The notes beneath the pieces were generated by a model. It was not told the origin of the DNA. It ran no database searches and saw nothing but the letters and a program-made list of their open reading frames with translations. Positions 9,021-17,094 of a DNA stretch of 64,000 bases are shown here, piece by piece. The stretch's first letter is position 1, and each line of letters starts with the position of its first letter. Source of the DNA: Blautia sp. (GTDB taxonomy: Bacteria; Bacillota; Clostridia; Lachnospirales; Lachnospiraceae); the NCBI GenBank assembly GCA_017515325.1, contig JAFWGA010000018.1, positions 1-64,000 on the forward strand. Reading direction: 5' to 3'. The position numbers and the translations under genes were made by a program.

Positions 9021-9059
9021 ATGGTCGAAATAGGGTAAGATACGAGGAGGAAGAAAATT

Positions 9060-10751
9060 TTGCAGCTTACTGGTTCGGAAATCATCATCGAGTGCATGCT
9101 GGAACAGGGCGTAGACACAGTATTCGGGTATCCCGGCGGCGCCATCCTGAATGTTTATGACGCGCTCTATCAGTACCGGGACAAGATCCATCATGTTCTG
9201 ACTTCCCATGAACAGGGAGCCTCCCATGCGGCAGATGGCTATGCGAGAGCCACGGGAAAGGTCGGTGTCTGCCTGGCAACCTCAGGCCCGGGGGCTACCA
9301 ATCTGGTCACCGGGATCGCTACAGCCTATATGGATTCCATTCCTGTGGTGGCCATTACCTGTAATGTGGCCAACCCATTGCTGGGAAAGGATTCCTTCCA
9401 GGAGGTGGATATTGCGGGAATTGTCATGCCGGTTACCAAGCACAGCTTCATTGTCAAAGATATCAACAAGCTGGCTGAGACCATCCGCAGAGCCTTCTAT
9501 ATTGCAAAAAGCGGCAGACCGGGGCCGGTTCTGGTGGATGTGCCCAAGGATGTGACAGCGGCGAAGGCAGAATACACACCATCCTCTCCCCTTCCGCTGG
9601 AAAGGGAGACCGGGAAGCTGACGCAGGAGGATGTGGACCGGGCTGTCAGCATGATCAATGAGGCGGAAAAGCCCTTTATTTATGTGGGGGGCGGAGCCGT
9701 TCTTTCAGATGCTTATCAGGAGGTAAGGGAGCTTGCCCTGCGACGGCAGATCCCGGTTTGTGATTCTCTGATGGGAAAAGGCGCTTTTCCGGGAACACAT
9801 CCTTTGTACACCGGTATGGTGGGAATGCATGGCACAAAGGCATCCAATCTGGGGGTCAGCAACTGTGATCTGCTGATCGTGCTGGGAGCCCGTTTTTCCG
9901 ACCGTGTGACGGGAAACACAAAGACCTTTGCCAGAAATGCGAAAATTCTTCAGCTGGATGTGGATGCCGCCGAGATCAACAAGAATGTGATCGTGGATGC
10001 CTGTGTCATCGGGGATCTGAGGGAAAGCCTTGCCAGGATATTGAAGGGGGTAAAGCCCTTGGCGCATTCTGACTGGGCGGATGAGGTGATTGCCTTGAAG
10101 GAGAAGTATCCCCTTCGGTATGACCACAGTGTCCTGACCGGTCCGGCTGTCATCGAGAAGCTGTATGAACTGACCAAGGGAGAAGCCATCATCAGTACCG
10201 ACGTAGGCCAGCATCAGATGTGGGCAGCCCAGTATTATAAATATACCATGCCCCGTACCTTCCTTACCAGCGGAGGCCTGGGCACCATGGGTTATGGCCT
10301 GGGCGCAGCCATCGGAGCCAAAACAGGTTGTCCCGACCGCACTGTTGTGAATATTGCCGGAGACGGCTGTTTCCGGATGAATATGAATGAGATCGCCACT
10401 GCCGTGCGGTCGGGTAAGCCTCTGGTAGAGATCGTCCTGAACAATCATGTGCTGGGAATGGTTCGCCAGTGGCAGACCCTCTTTTACGGCGGGAGATATT
10501 CCCATACGGTATTGAACGATAAGGTGGACTTTGTAAAAGTGGCAGAGGCTATGGGAGCCAGGGCAAGGAGAGTGACCACCCTGGAGGAGCTTGCCCCGGC
10601 CCTGGAGGAAGCCCTCTCCAGTGAATTTCCCTTCCTGCTGGATTGCTGGATTGATCAGGATCTGAGTGTTTATCCTATGGTTCCGGCAGGGGGTAATATT
10701 GATGATGCATTTGACGAGGAGGATTTGAAAAACAATGAGCAGAGTGTATAA
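9060..10751 (+). CDS. ilvB: acetolactate synthase, large (catalytic) subunit
   Basis: A thiamine-diphosphate enzyme that condenses two pyruvates, or pyruvate and 2-oxobutyrate, in branched-chain amino acid synthesis. The 563-residue product starts with TTG at 9060, nine bases after GAGGAGG (9044-9050). Family motifs are FGYPGGAILNVYDAL with the catalytic Glu nearby (SHEQGASHAADGYAR), and the ThDP-binding GDG...N motif as IAGDGCFRMNMNE. It ends inside serC (17-nt overlap). The regulatory small subunit ilvN is not adjacent, so it must be elsewhere or missing. Confidence 0.94.
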   Translation: MQLTGSEIIIECMLEQGVDTVFGYPGGAILNVYDALYQYRDKIHHVLTSHEQGASHAADGYARATGKVGVCLATSGPGATNLVTGIATAYMDSIPVVAITCNVANPLLGKDSFQEVDIAGIVMPVTKHSFIVKDINKLAETIRRAFYIAKSGRPGPVLVDVPKDVTAAKAEYTPSSPLPLERETGKLTQEDVDRAVSMINEAEKPFIYVGGGAVLSDAYQEVRELALRRQIPVCDSLMGKGAFPGTHPLYTGMVGMHGTKASNLGVSNCDLLIVLGARFSDRVTGNTKTFARNAKILQLDVDAAEINKNVIVDACVIGDLRESLARILKGVKPLAHSDWADEVIALKEKYPLRYDHSVLTGPAVIEKLYELTKGEAIISTDVGQHQMWAAQYYKYTMPRTFLTSGGLGTMGYGLGAAIGAKTGCPDRTVVNIAGDGCFRMNMNEIATAVRSGKPLVEIVLNNHVLGMVRQWQTLFYGGRYSHTVLNDKVDFVKVAEAMGARARRVTTLEELAPALEEALSSEFPFLLDCWIDQDLSVYPMVPAGGNIDDAFDEEDLKNNEQSV

Positions 10752-11817
10752 CTTTTCCGCAGGACCTGCCGTGCTTCCGGAGGAAGTCCTTCAGGAGCTG
10801 GCTGACGAGATGATGGACTATAATGGAACCGGTATGTCTGTGATGGAGATGAGTCATCGCAGCGCCGCCTTCCAGGACATTATCGACACAACAGAGCGTG
10901 ACCTGCGGGAACTGATGGGAATTCCGGACAATTATAAGGTCCTTTTTCTTCAGGGCGGTGCCTCTCAGCAGTTTGCCATGATTCCGATGAATATCATGCG
11001 TAATCGTGTGGCGGATTATATTGTGACCGGCCAGTGGGCAAAGAAGGCCTATGAAGAGGCTTCCAAATACGGCAAGGCCAATAAGATCGCATCCTCCGAG
11101 GACAGAACCTTCTCCTATATTCCTGACTGCTCAGATCTTCCTGTGAGCCCGGATGCGGACTATGTCTACATCTGCGAGAACAATACTATCTACGGTACGA
11201 AATTCTGGACACTGCCCAACACCAAGGGAAAAGACCTGGTTTCGGATGTATCCTCCTGCTTCCTTTCCGAGCCGGTGGATGTCAGCAAATACGCCATTAT
11301 CTACGGCGGCGTGCAGAAGAACGTCGGTCCGGCCGGCATGGTCATCACCATTATCCGGGACGATCTGATCACGGACAATGTCCTCCCCGGAACACCTACC
11401 ATGCTTACCTACAAGACTCATGCTGATGCCGGCTCCCTGTACAATACACCGAACGCCTACTGCATCTATGTGTGCGGCAAGGTCTTTAAATGGCTGAAGC
11501 GCATGGGCGGTCTGGCGGAGATGAAGAAACGGAACGAGGAGAAGGCAAAGCTTCTGTACGATTTCCTGGACGGAAGTAAGCTTTTCAAGGGTACTGTGGA
11601 AAAGAAGGACCGTTCTCTGATGAATGTTCCCTTTATTACCGGGGACACGCAGATGGATGCAAAGTTCGTAAAGGCAGCCGCAGCAGAGGGCCTTGTCAAT
11701 CTGAAGGGACACCGTTCTGTTGGCGGTATGAGGGCCAGTATTTACAATGCCATGCCCATGAAGGGAGTGCAGACGCTGGTTGACTTCATGAAGAAGTTCG
11801 AGGAGGAGAATGCCTGA
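10735..11817 (+). CDS. serC: phosphoserine aminotransferase
   Basis: This converts 3-phosphohydroxypyruvate and glutamate to phosphoserine. The 360-residue PLP enzyme begins MSRVYNFSAGPAVLPEEVL, typical of the family. YGGVQKNVGPAGM carries the PLP Lys, and GHRSVGGMRASIYNA lies at the C-terminus. It starts within the last codons of ilvB and its TGA overlaps the serA ATG by one base, so ilvB, serC and serA are probably translated from one message. Confidence 0.96.
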   Translation: MSRVYNFSAGPAVLPEEVLQELADEMMDYNGTGMSVMEMSHRSAAFQDIIDTTERDLRELMGIPDNYKVLFLQGGASQQFAMIPMNIMRNRVADYIVTGQWAKKAYEEASKYGKANKIASSEDRTFSYIPDCSDLPVSPDADYVYICENNTIYGTKFWTLPNTKGKDLVSDVSSCFLSEPVDVSKYAIIYGGVQKNVGPAGMVITIIRDDLITDNVLPGTPTMLTYKTHADAGSLYNTPNAYCIYVCGKVFKWLKRMGGLAEMKKRNEEKAKLLYDFLDGSKLFKGTVEKKDRSLMNVPFITGDTQMDAKFVKAAAAEGLVNLKGHRSVGGMRASIYNAMPMKGVQTLVDFMKKFEEENA

Positions 11818-12977
11818 TGTTTCAGTATTATTGCCTGAATCCAATCGCAAAGAAGGGCCTGGACACTTTTTCAGAACAGTATCGGATGACTGAAACAATG
11901 GAGGAGAGCGATGCGGTTCTGGTGCGCAGCGCCCAGATGGAGGAGCAGATCCCGGCTTCTGTGAAGGCTGTAGCCAGAGCCGGCGCCGGAGTGAACAATA
12001 TTCCCGTGAAGGAATACGGGAAAAAGGGAATTGTGGTATTCAATACACCGGGGGCAAACGCCAACGGCGTGAAGGAACTGGTCCTGGCTGGGATGCTGCT
12101 GGCTTCCCGGGATATCGTGGGCGGTATCGAGTGGGTGGCCCATGAAAAGGACAGAGAAAACATCGGCAGGCTGGCGGAGAAACAAAAGAAGCAGTTCGCC
12201 GGCTGTGAGATCATGGGAAAGAAGCTTGGAATTATTGGCCTGGGCGCAATCGGTACCCTGGTGGCAAACTCTGCCACAGCTCTGGGTATGGATGTATATG
12301 GCTACGATCCTTATATTTCCATCGATGCAGCCTGGAATCTGTCCCGAACCATCCATCACAGCCAGAGCCTGGATGAGATTTATTCGGAATGTGATTATAT
12401 CACCATCCATGTTCCGCTTCTGGAAAGCACCCGCCAGATGATCGGTCATCAGGCCTTTGAAAAAATGAAGCCGGGCGTTGTTCTTCTGAACTTTGCCCGT
12501 GACCTTCTGGTGGATGAACAGGCTCTTCTGGAGGCTATGGACTCCGGTAAGGTGAAAAAGTATGTGACTGATTTTGCCAATCCGGTGGTGGCCGGTCATG
12601 AGAACATTCTGGTTACGCCGCATCTGGGAGCATCCACAGAGGAATCCGAGGAGAACTGTGCCGTTATGGCAGTAAAGGAAATCCGGGATTTTCTGGAGAA
12701 CGGGAATATTAAAAATTCCGTCAATTATCCCAACTGTGATATGGGAACCTGTGTGGCCTTGGGCAGGATCTCGCTTCTGCACCAGAATGTCCCGAACATG
12801 ATCACGCAGGTGACAACGATCCTGGGTGGGGAAGGCATCAATATTGCAGATATGACGAATAAAAGCAAAGGTGAGAATGCCTATACGCTGATTGACCTGG
12901 AGAGCATTGCATCCCATAAGGCATTGGCTGAGCTGGCTGCCATCGAAGGCATGTACCGGGTTCGCGTTGTGAAATAA
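11817..12977 (+). CDS. serA: D-3-phosphoglycerate dehydrogenase
   Basis: First step of serine synthesis: 3-phosphoglycerate to 3-phosphohydroxypyruvate with NAD+. The 386-residue protein has a 2-hydroxyacid dehydrogenase catalytic domain, a nucleotide-binding domain with KLGIIGLGAIG, and a C-terminal ACT domain (about residues 310-386) that in relatives mediates serine feedback. It is the short form without the allosteric-substrate-binding domain. It overlaps serC by one base, placing both early serine-pathway steps in one unit; the last step (SerB) is not present. Confidence 0.94.
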   Translation: MFQYYCLNPIAKKGLDTFSEQYRMTETMEESDAVLVRSAQMEEQIPASVKAVARAGAGVNNIPVKEYGKKGIVVFNTPGANANGVKELVLAGMLLASRDIVGGIEWVAHEKDRENIGRLAEKQKKQFAGCEIMGKKLGIIGLGAIGTLVANSATALGMDVYGYDPYISIDAAWNLSRTIHHSQSLDEIYSECDYITIHVPLLESTRQMIGHQAFEKMKPGVVLLNFARDLLVDEQALLEAMDSGKVKKYVTDFANPVVAGHENILVTPHLGASTEESEENCAVMAVKEIRDFLENGNIKNSVNYPNCDMGTCVALGRISLLHQNVPNMITQVTTILGGEGINIADMTNKSKGENAYTLIDLESIASHKALAELAAIEGMYRVRVVK

Positions 12978-13000
12978 AAGGGGCCGGCATAAACAAAAAA

Positions 13001-13032
13001 ACCCTGTCCGAAAGAATCGGACAGGGTTTTTT
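13001..13032. terminator. bidirectional terminator after serA
   Basis: ACCCTGTCCGA (13001-13011) pairs with TCGGACAGGGT (13017-13027), loop AAGAA. Six T follow on the plus strand and an A-tract precedes, so it can stop both the serA message and the converging MBOAT message. Confidence 0.88.
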
Positions 13033-13088
13033 ATGGCAGGGACGCCGTATGGAAGATGTCACCTGACGGTGACCGGCGCCCCGCCGTG

Positions 13089-13127
13089 GGGTAGAGAGTC
13101 GGCTGTGCCTTTCTCTACCCTTTTTTT
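13089..13127 (+). terminator. second plus-strand terminator hairpin
   Basis: GGGTAGAGA (13089-13097) pairs with TCTCTACCC (13112-13120), followed by seven T ending just before the MBOAT stop codon. Between it and the first terminator is a smaller dyad, GTCACC/GGTGAC. It is a back-up stop before the opposite-strand gene. Confidence 0.65.
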
Positions 13128-13128
13128 A

Positions 13129-14619
13129 TCAAAACTGGTAATAAATAAAGTTCTGCTGGTTGTAGGCAACTCCCCACAGACCAAGAAGAAGAATGGCACT
13201 GATGGAGACGGCAATGAAAAGCCAGCGGAACCAGTAATCCTGCTGCAGGATTACCTGACGGACCACAATTCCTTTATATTTAAAGTAGTCGACAAACTGG
13301 ATGAAAACAATACAAAGAATCATCAGGACAAAATTTTTCTGATCCAGGCCGCAGTTGTAAAGAGAACCATCGAAGAGGATCCAGGGATTGTTTGCCGTGA
13401 AAATGGAGCGGATGACAGTGATGGCATCCGTCAGGTTTACCGCCCGGAAAAAGATAATACTGAAACTGATCAGGTGGAAGGTGATAAGGACCTGCAGAAC
13501 CTGGTGGGAGATATTCTCCCGGTGGATGCGGAAGATCTCCACAAACTTGTCTCTGATCGGCTTGGTGATATAACCTATGACCTGATAGGCTCCGTTGAGC
13601 CCTCCGAAGATAACGTAGGTGGCGTCGGCCCCGTGCCAGAGACCGCTTACCAGAAAGACGATCATAATGTTCAGATATTTGCGGAACGTTCCCTTCCGGC
13701 TGCCGCCAAGCGGGATATACAGATAATCGGTGAACCAGGTGGTGAGGGAAAGATGCCAACGCCGCCAGTATTCCGGGACGGAACGGGCAAAGTAGGGCGC
13801 TTTGAAGTTTTCCACCAGAGAGAAGCCCAGGATCTTAGCAGCTCCCATGGCTATCGTGGTATAGCCGGCGAAGTCGTAGTAGGGCTGGAAAGAACACAGC
13901 AGCACGGCGACAATCAAGAACCAGCCTGGATAGGCTGTGTGGTCGGCATAGATCGTATCGACGAAGATAGCGATCCGGTCTGCCGCAACGATTTTCAGAA
14001 AATAGCCCCAGAGCATGAGAAGAAAGCCTTCCCGTACCTTCTCAAAATCAAAACGGTTATTGTGGGCCAGCTGCCGCAGGAGATTTTTGGATCGTTCAAT
14101 CGGGCCGGCTACCAGCTGGGGAAAGAAGGAGACAAACAGGGCGTAACGGAAGAAGTTTCGCTCCGCATAGATGTCCTCTCGGTAGACATCAATGGTATAG
14201 CCGATGGCTTGAAAGGTATAAAAGGAAATGCCGACAGGCAGAAGAATGTCAAATTTCGGGACATTCAACTGTACATGCACAGTAAGGAAGAGCTTCTGAA
14301 GCATGTTCATGGCAAAATTGATATATTTGTAATAGAACAGGATACCCAGATTCAGAAACAGGCTGGTGGCGAGAACCAGCTTTTTCAGAGGGTGGTTCTG
14401 TACTCTTGTCCTTTCCCCTATTTTGTCCAGAAGCAGACCACAGGTAAAGGTAACCACGGTGGAGAAGAGGAGCAATAGGGCATATTTGGCATTCCAGCCC
14501 ATGTAATAGAAATAGCTGGCGCCTAAGAGCCACAGATATTTTATTCTGTCCGGGATGAGATAATACACCAGGACGACAATGGGAAAAAATATCAAAAAGG
14601 ATGATGAATTAAAAAGCAA
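13129..14619 (-). CDS. MBOAT-family membrane O-acyltransferase (AlgI/DltB-like)
   Basis: This 496-residue polytopic protein has about ten membrane helices. It begins MLFNSSSFLIFFPIVVLVYY, characteristic of AlgI-type MBOAT proteins. The catalytic His lies in the conserved FLVSGLWHGADATYVIFGG segment near residue 330. Family role: transfer of acyl groups, often acetyl, across the membrane to extracellular polysaccharides or teichoic acids. The usual partner (a DltD- or AlgX/SGNH-like protein) is not adjacent. A long plus-strand open frame across this gene is judged a shadow. Confidence 0.92.
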   Translation of the reverse strand: MLFNSSSFLIFFPIVVLVYYLIPDRIKYLWLLGASYFYYMGWNAKYALLLLFSTVVTFTCGLLLDKIGERTRVQNHPLKKLVLATSLFLNLGILFYYKYINFAMNMLQKLFLTVHVQLNVPKFDILLPVGISFYTFQAIGYTIDVYREDIYAERNFFRYALFVSFFPQLVAGPIERSKNLLRQLAHNNRFDFEKVREGFLLMLWGYFLKIVAADRIAIFVDTIYADHTAYPGWFLIVAVLLCSFQPYYDFAGYTTIAMGAAKILGFSLVENFKAPYFARSVPEYWRRWHLSLTTWFTDYLYIPLGGSRKGTFRKYLNIMIVFLVSGLWHGADATYVIFGGLNGAYQVIGYITKPIRDKFVEIFRIHRENISHQVLQVLITFHLISFSIIFFRAVNLTDAITVIRSIFTANNPWILFDGSLYNCGLDQKNFVLMILCIVFIQFVDYFKYKGIVVRQVILQQDYWFRWLFIAVSISAILLLGLWGVAYNQQNFIYYQF

Positions 14620-14805
14620 GACACATACCTCCTGTAATTTCAGTAAGGGTTATTGTACCATATTGGCAGGGAACAGGCTGTAAGAAAGGCTTTAGAAAAT
14701 AATCATAATTCCATCATAGTATTGGCCTATGGTTATAATGGGAGAATGTATATCATCTTTTCCCTATCGAGTGTTATTTTCTGGTTTTTAGAAGGGATAT
14801 GATTT

Positions 14806-15489
14806 ATGAAGGCCGGTAAACAAGTGGTTCTGATTGTGGAGGACGATCCAAAGCTGAGAGAGAGCATGGAGGTTTTTCTTTCCGGAAACAAGTATTTGGT
14901 GTTGACGGCAGAAAATGGCCAGGAAGCCCTGGACGTTTTTTTCCTGAACAGCCATTTCATAGACATTATTCTTCTGGATGTGATGCTCCCTGATATGGAT
15001 GGGTTTGAGATACTGAAATCGATCCGGGAGTATTCCCAGGTTCCTATTATCATGACAACGGCGAAGGAGGAGGAAGAGGATCAGCTCGAGGGGCTGATTA
15101 ACGGGGCGGATAATTACATCACCAAGCCCTTCCGGCTGAGAATACTTCTGGCGCATATGGAAAATCTTCTGAACCGGCTGGGGAAGAAATCCATGAAGGT
15201 TACATCAGGAGAGCTTTTGCTCGATGTGGAATCGCAGCAGCTTTATGTAAAAGGAGAAGCGGTGAATACAACGGCAAAGGAATTTGCTCTTCTGATGTTT
15301 TTCGTCAAAAATAAAAATAAGGTGCTGACGCGGGACGCAATCCTGGATTCTGTCTGGGGATACGATTATGACGGGGATATCCGGACAGTGGATACGATGG
15401 TAAAGCAGCTTAGGAAGAAGCTGACTTCTGACTGCCCTTATATTCATTCGGTGTATGGGCTGGGTTACTGTTATAAGGAGACGATATGA
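14806..15489 (+). CDS. OmpR/PhoB-type response regulator
   Basis: This 227-residue protein has a receiver domain (residues 1-120) with acidic pocket VEDD, phosphoacceptor Asp58 in LLDVMLPDMDG and Lys in ITKPF, then a winged-helix DNA-binding domain (about 130-225) ending RTVDTMVKQLRKKL and YGLGYCYKE. The start follows AGAAGGGAT. The stop overlaps the kinase start by four bases (ATGA), so the pair forms one two-component system. Targets are unknown; the downstream branching-enzyme-like gene is a candidate by position only. Confidence 0.93.
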   Translation: MKAGKQVVLIVEDDPKLRESMEVFLSGNKYLVLTAENGQEALDVFFLNSHFIDIILLDVMLPDMDGFEILKSIREYSQVPIIMTTAKEEEEDQLEGLINGADNYITKPFRLRILLAHMENLLNRLGKKSMKVTSGELLLDVESQQLYVKGEAVNTTAKEFALLMFFVKNKNKVLTRDAILDSVWGYDYDGDIRTVDTMVKQLRKKLTSDCPYIHSVYGLGYCYKETI

Positions 15490-16919
15490 AAAGGGCTGAA
15501 CATCAGCTGCTGATCAGGGAACTTATTGGACTGTTATGTATTTTGGCTGCTGTTTTCCTGGTTTTTTTTCTGGGCAGCTATCCATTTATTAAATATTTGT
15601 CGGTTCAGCGCCTTTGGCTTGGCTACAGGATCATTGTCGGACTGGATCCCATTGCGACCAAGCTGGACTCGCAGGAAATCAGGGATAACCTGGAGGATCT
15701 TCAGGTTGGTTTTATGATAGTGGATGAGGATTTTCAGGTGATCTACTATTCGGAATCCTTTTACGATCCCGGCTCGTCTGCCATTAATATGGAGAAACAC
15801 AAAGAGGAGTATACCGAAACTCCCGCCATAGATATGGGCAAGGATTGGCTGGGAGAGATTTTCCGGCTGCGGGCAAAGGTGACAGGCAGTAATGGCGACT
15901 CTTTCTATGTATATGTTTATAAAAACATACATCATATTCTGAGAAGAATAGAATATACGAAGCAGGTCCTTTTTGTTTTCTGCCTTATTGTCTGGGGAAT
16001 CTGGTTTGTGTATCAGAGATTGCTCCTCAGAAGGATTTTTTCTTTTCCGGGCGATATCGTTTCCGTGACGAAAAAACTTGCTGAAGGACATTATTCGGTA
16101 AGGGTAAAGGAACGAAAAACGGATAATGAATGGGAGGAGATGGGTGCGGATCTGAACGAGCTGGGGAAACGCCTGCTGTACAGTGACGCCTCAATGAAAA
16201 ATTATCGTTACTTCAGCAAGACGCAGTCTCACGACGAGGATGAGAAGCTGCTGCAGGAGAAACAGCTGATGAACAACATTACCCATCAGCTGAAAACCCC
16301 TCTGGCCATTATATCCAGTCAGCTTGAGCTGGAGCATACAGAAACGGATTCAGAAAAAAAGGAATACTATTACCAGTCCATTCTTGAGGAGATCGACAAG
16401 ATGAGCAATCTGATCCGGGTTGTCCTTAAGAATGCCAAGACGGGGTATGACAGTCTTCCCGTTCATCTTCGCAGGACGAACCTCACGGATCTGGTCAGGG
16501 AATTGGTACCGAAATATGAGAATTGGCTGTCAGATGAAGGAATCGTTTTTTCCAGTTATATTGAAGAAGGAGTGGAGGCACAGGCTGATCCGGCTGAGAT
16601 TGAGCATGTGATCCATAATTTCATGATGAATGCATGCGGTCATACCAGGAAGAATAAGGAGGTTACCCTCAGTCTGCGCAAGGAAGAGGATTTCTGCAGG
16701 ATCGCGGTTCATAATGAAGGGGATGGGATTCCGGCGGGAGAACTGGAAAATATTTGGAAAGGCTACTATCAGGAGAAGCCTTATAATGGAGAGGCGGAAG
16801 TCGGTCTTGGTCTTTACATCGTGAAGGATATCGTCACAAAACATCATGGAAGCTGCGGCGTGGCAAACGACGCCAGCGGTGTGGAATTCTGGATCAGAAT
16901 TCCTCGTGCGGTTTCCTGA
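15486..16919 (+). CDS. membrane sensor histidine kinase
   Basis: This 477-residue protein has a membrane helix at about residues 10-35, an extracellular sensor of about 120 residues, a second helix at about 155-175, a HAMP linker (VSVTKKLAEGHYSVRV), a dimerisation/phosphoacceptor domain with His267 in NNITHQLKTPLAI, and an ATPase domain with N-box NFMMNACGH and GLGLYIVKD. The sensor domain has no recognisable fold by eye, so the signal is unknown. It is co-transcribed with its regulator. Confidence 0.93.
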   Translation: MKRAEHQLLIRELIGLLCILAAVFLVFFLGSYPFIKYLSVQRLWLGYRIIVGLDPIATKLDSQEIRDNLEDLQVGFMIVDEDFQVIYYSESFYDPGSSAINMEKHKEEYTETPAIDMGKDWLGEIFRLRAKVTGSNGDSFYVYVYKNIHHILRRIEYTKQVLFVFCLIVWGIWFVYQRLLLRRIFSFPGDIVSVTKKLAEGHYSVRVKERKTDNEWEEMGADLNELGKRLLYSDASMKNYRYFSKTQSHDEDEKLLQEKQLMNNITHQLKTPLAIISSQLELEHTETDSEKKEYYYQSILEEIDKMSNLIRVVLKNAKTGYDSLPVHLRRTNLTDLVRELVPKYENWLSDEGIVFSSYIEEGVEAQADPAEIEHVIHNFMMNACGHTRKNKEVTLSLRKEEDFCRIAVHNEGDGIPAGELENIWKGYYQEKPYNGEAEVGLGLYIVKDIVTKHHGSCGVANDASGVEFWIRIPRAVS

Positions 16920-17094
16920 GGGTTTTTGTTTTTGTTCTTTTCATTTCTCTGGGATGATGGTAAAATATCTGTAAGTTTGACGTAAAGGGTACTATTCAGC
17001 GCTTTATGCTTCGCAGATATGAGGATTTGGGAAGGCATTTGATAATAAAGATTGAATCAACGCACATAACTGCGTTTGGGGAGGAGGAAGGAAA

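Noticed and set aside
13033-14478. A 481-codon open frame on the plus strand opposite the MBOAT gene
   Set aside because: The translated sequence is highly charged and low in hydrophobic content with no recognisable domain, while the opposite strand encodes a clear MBOAT protein; it is a coding shadow.
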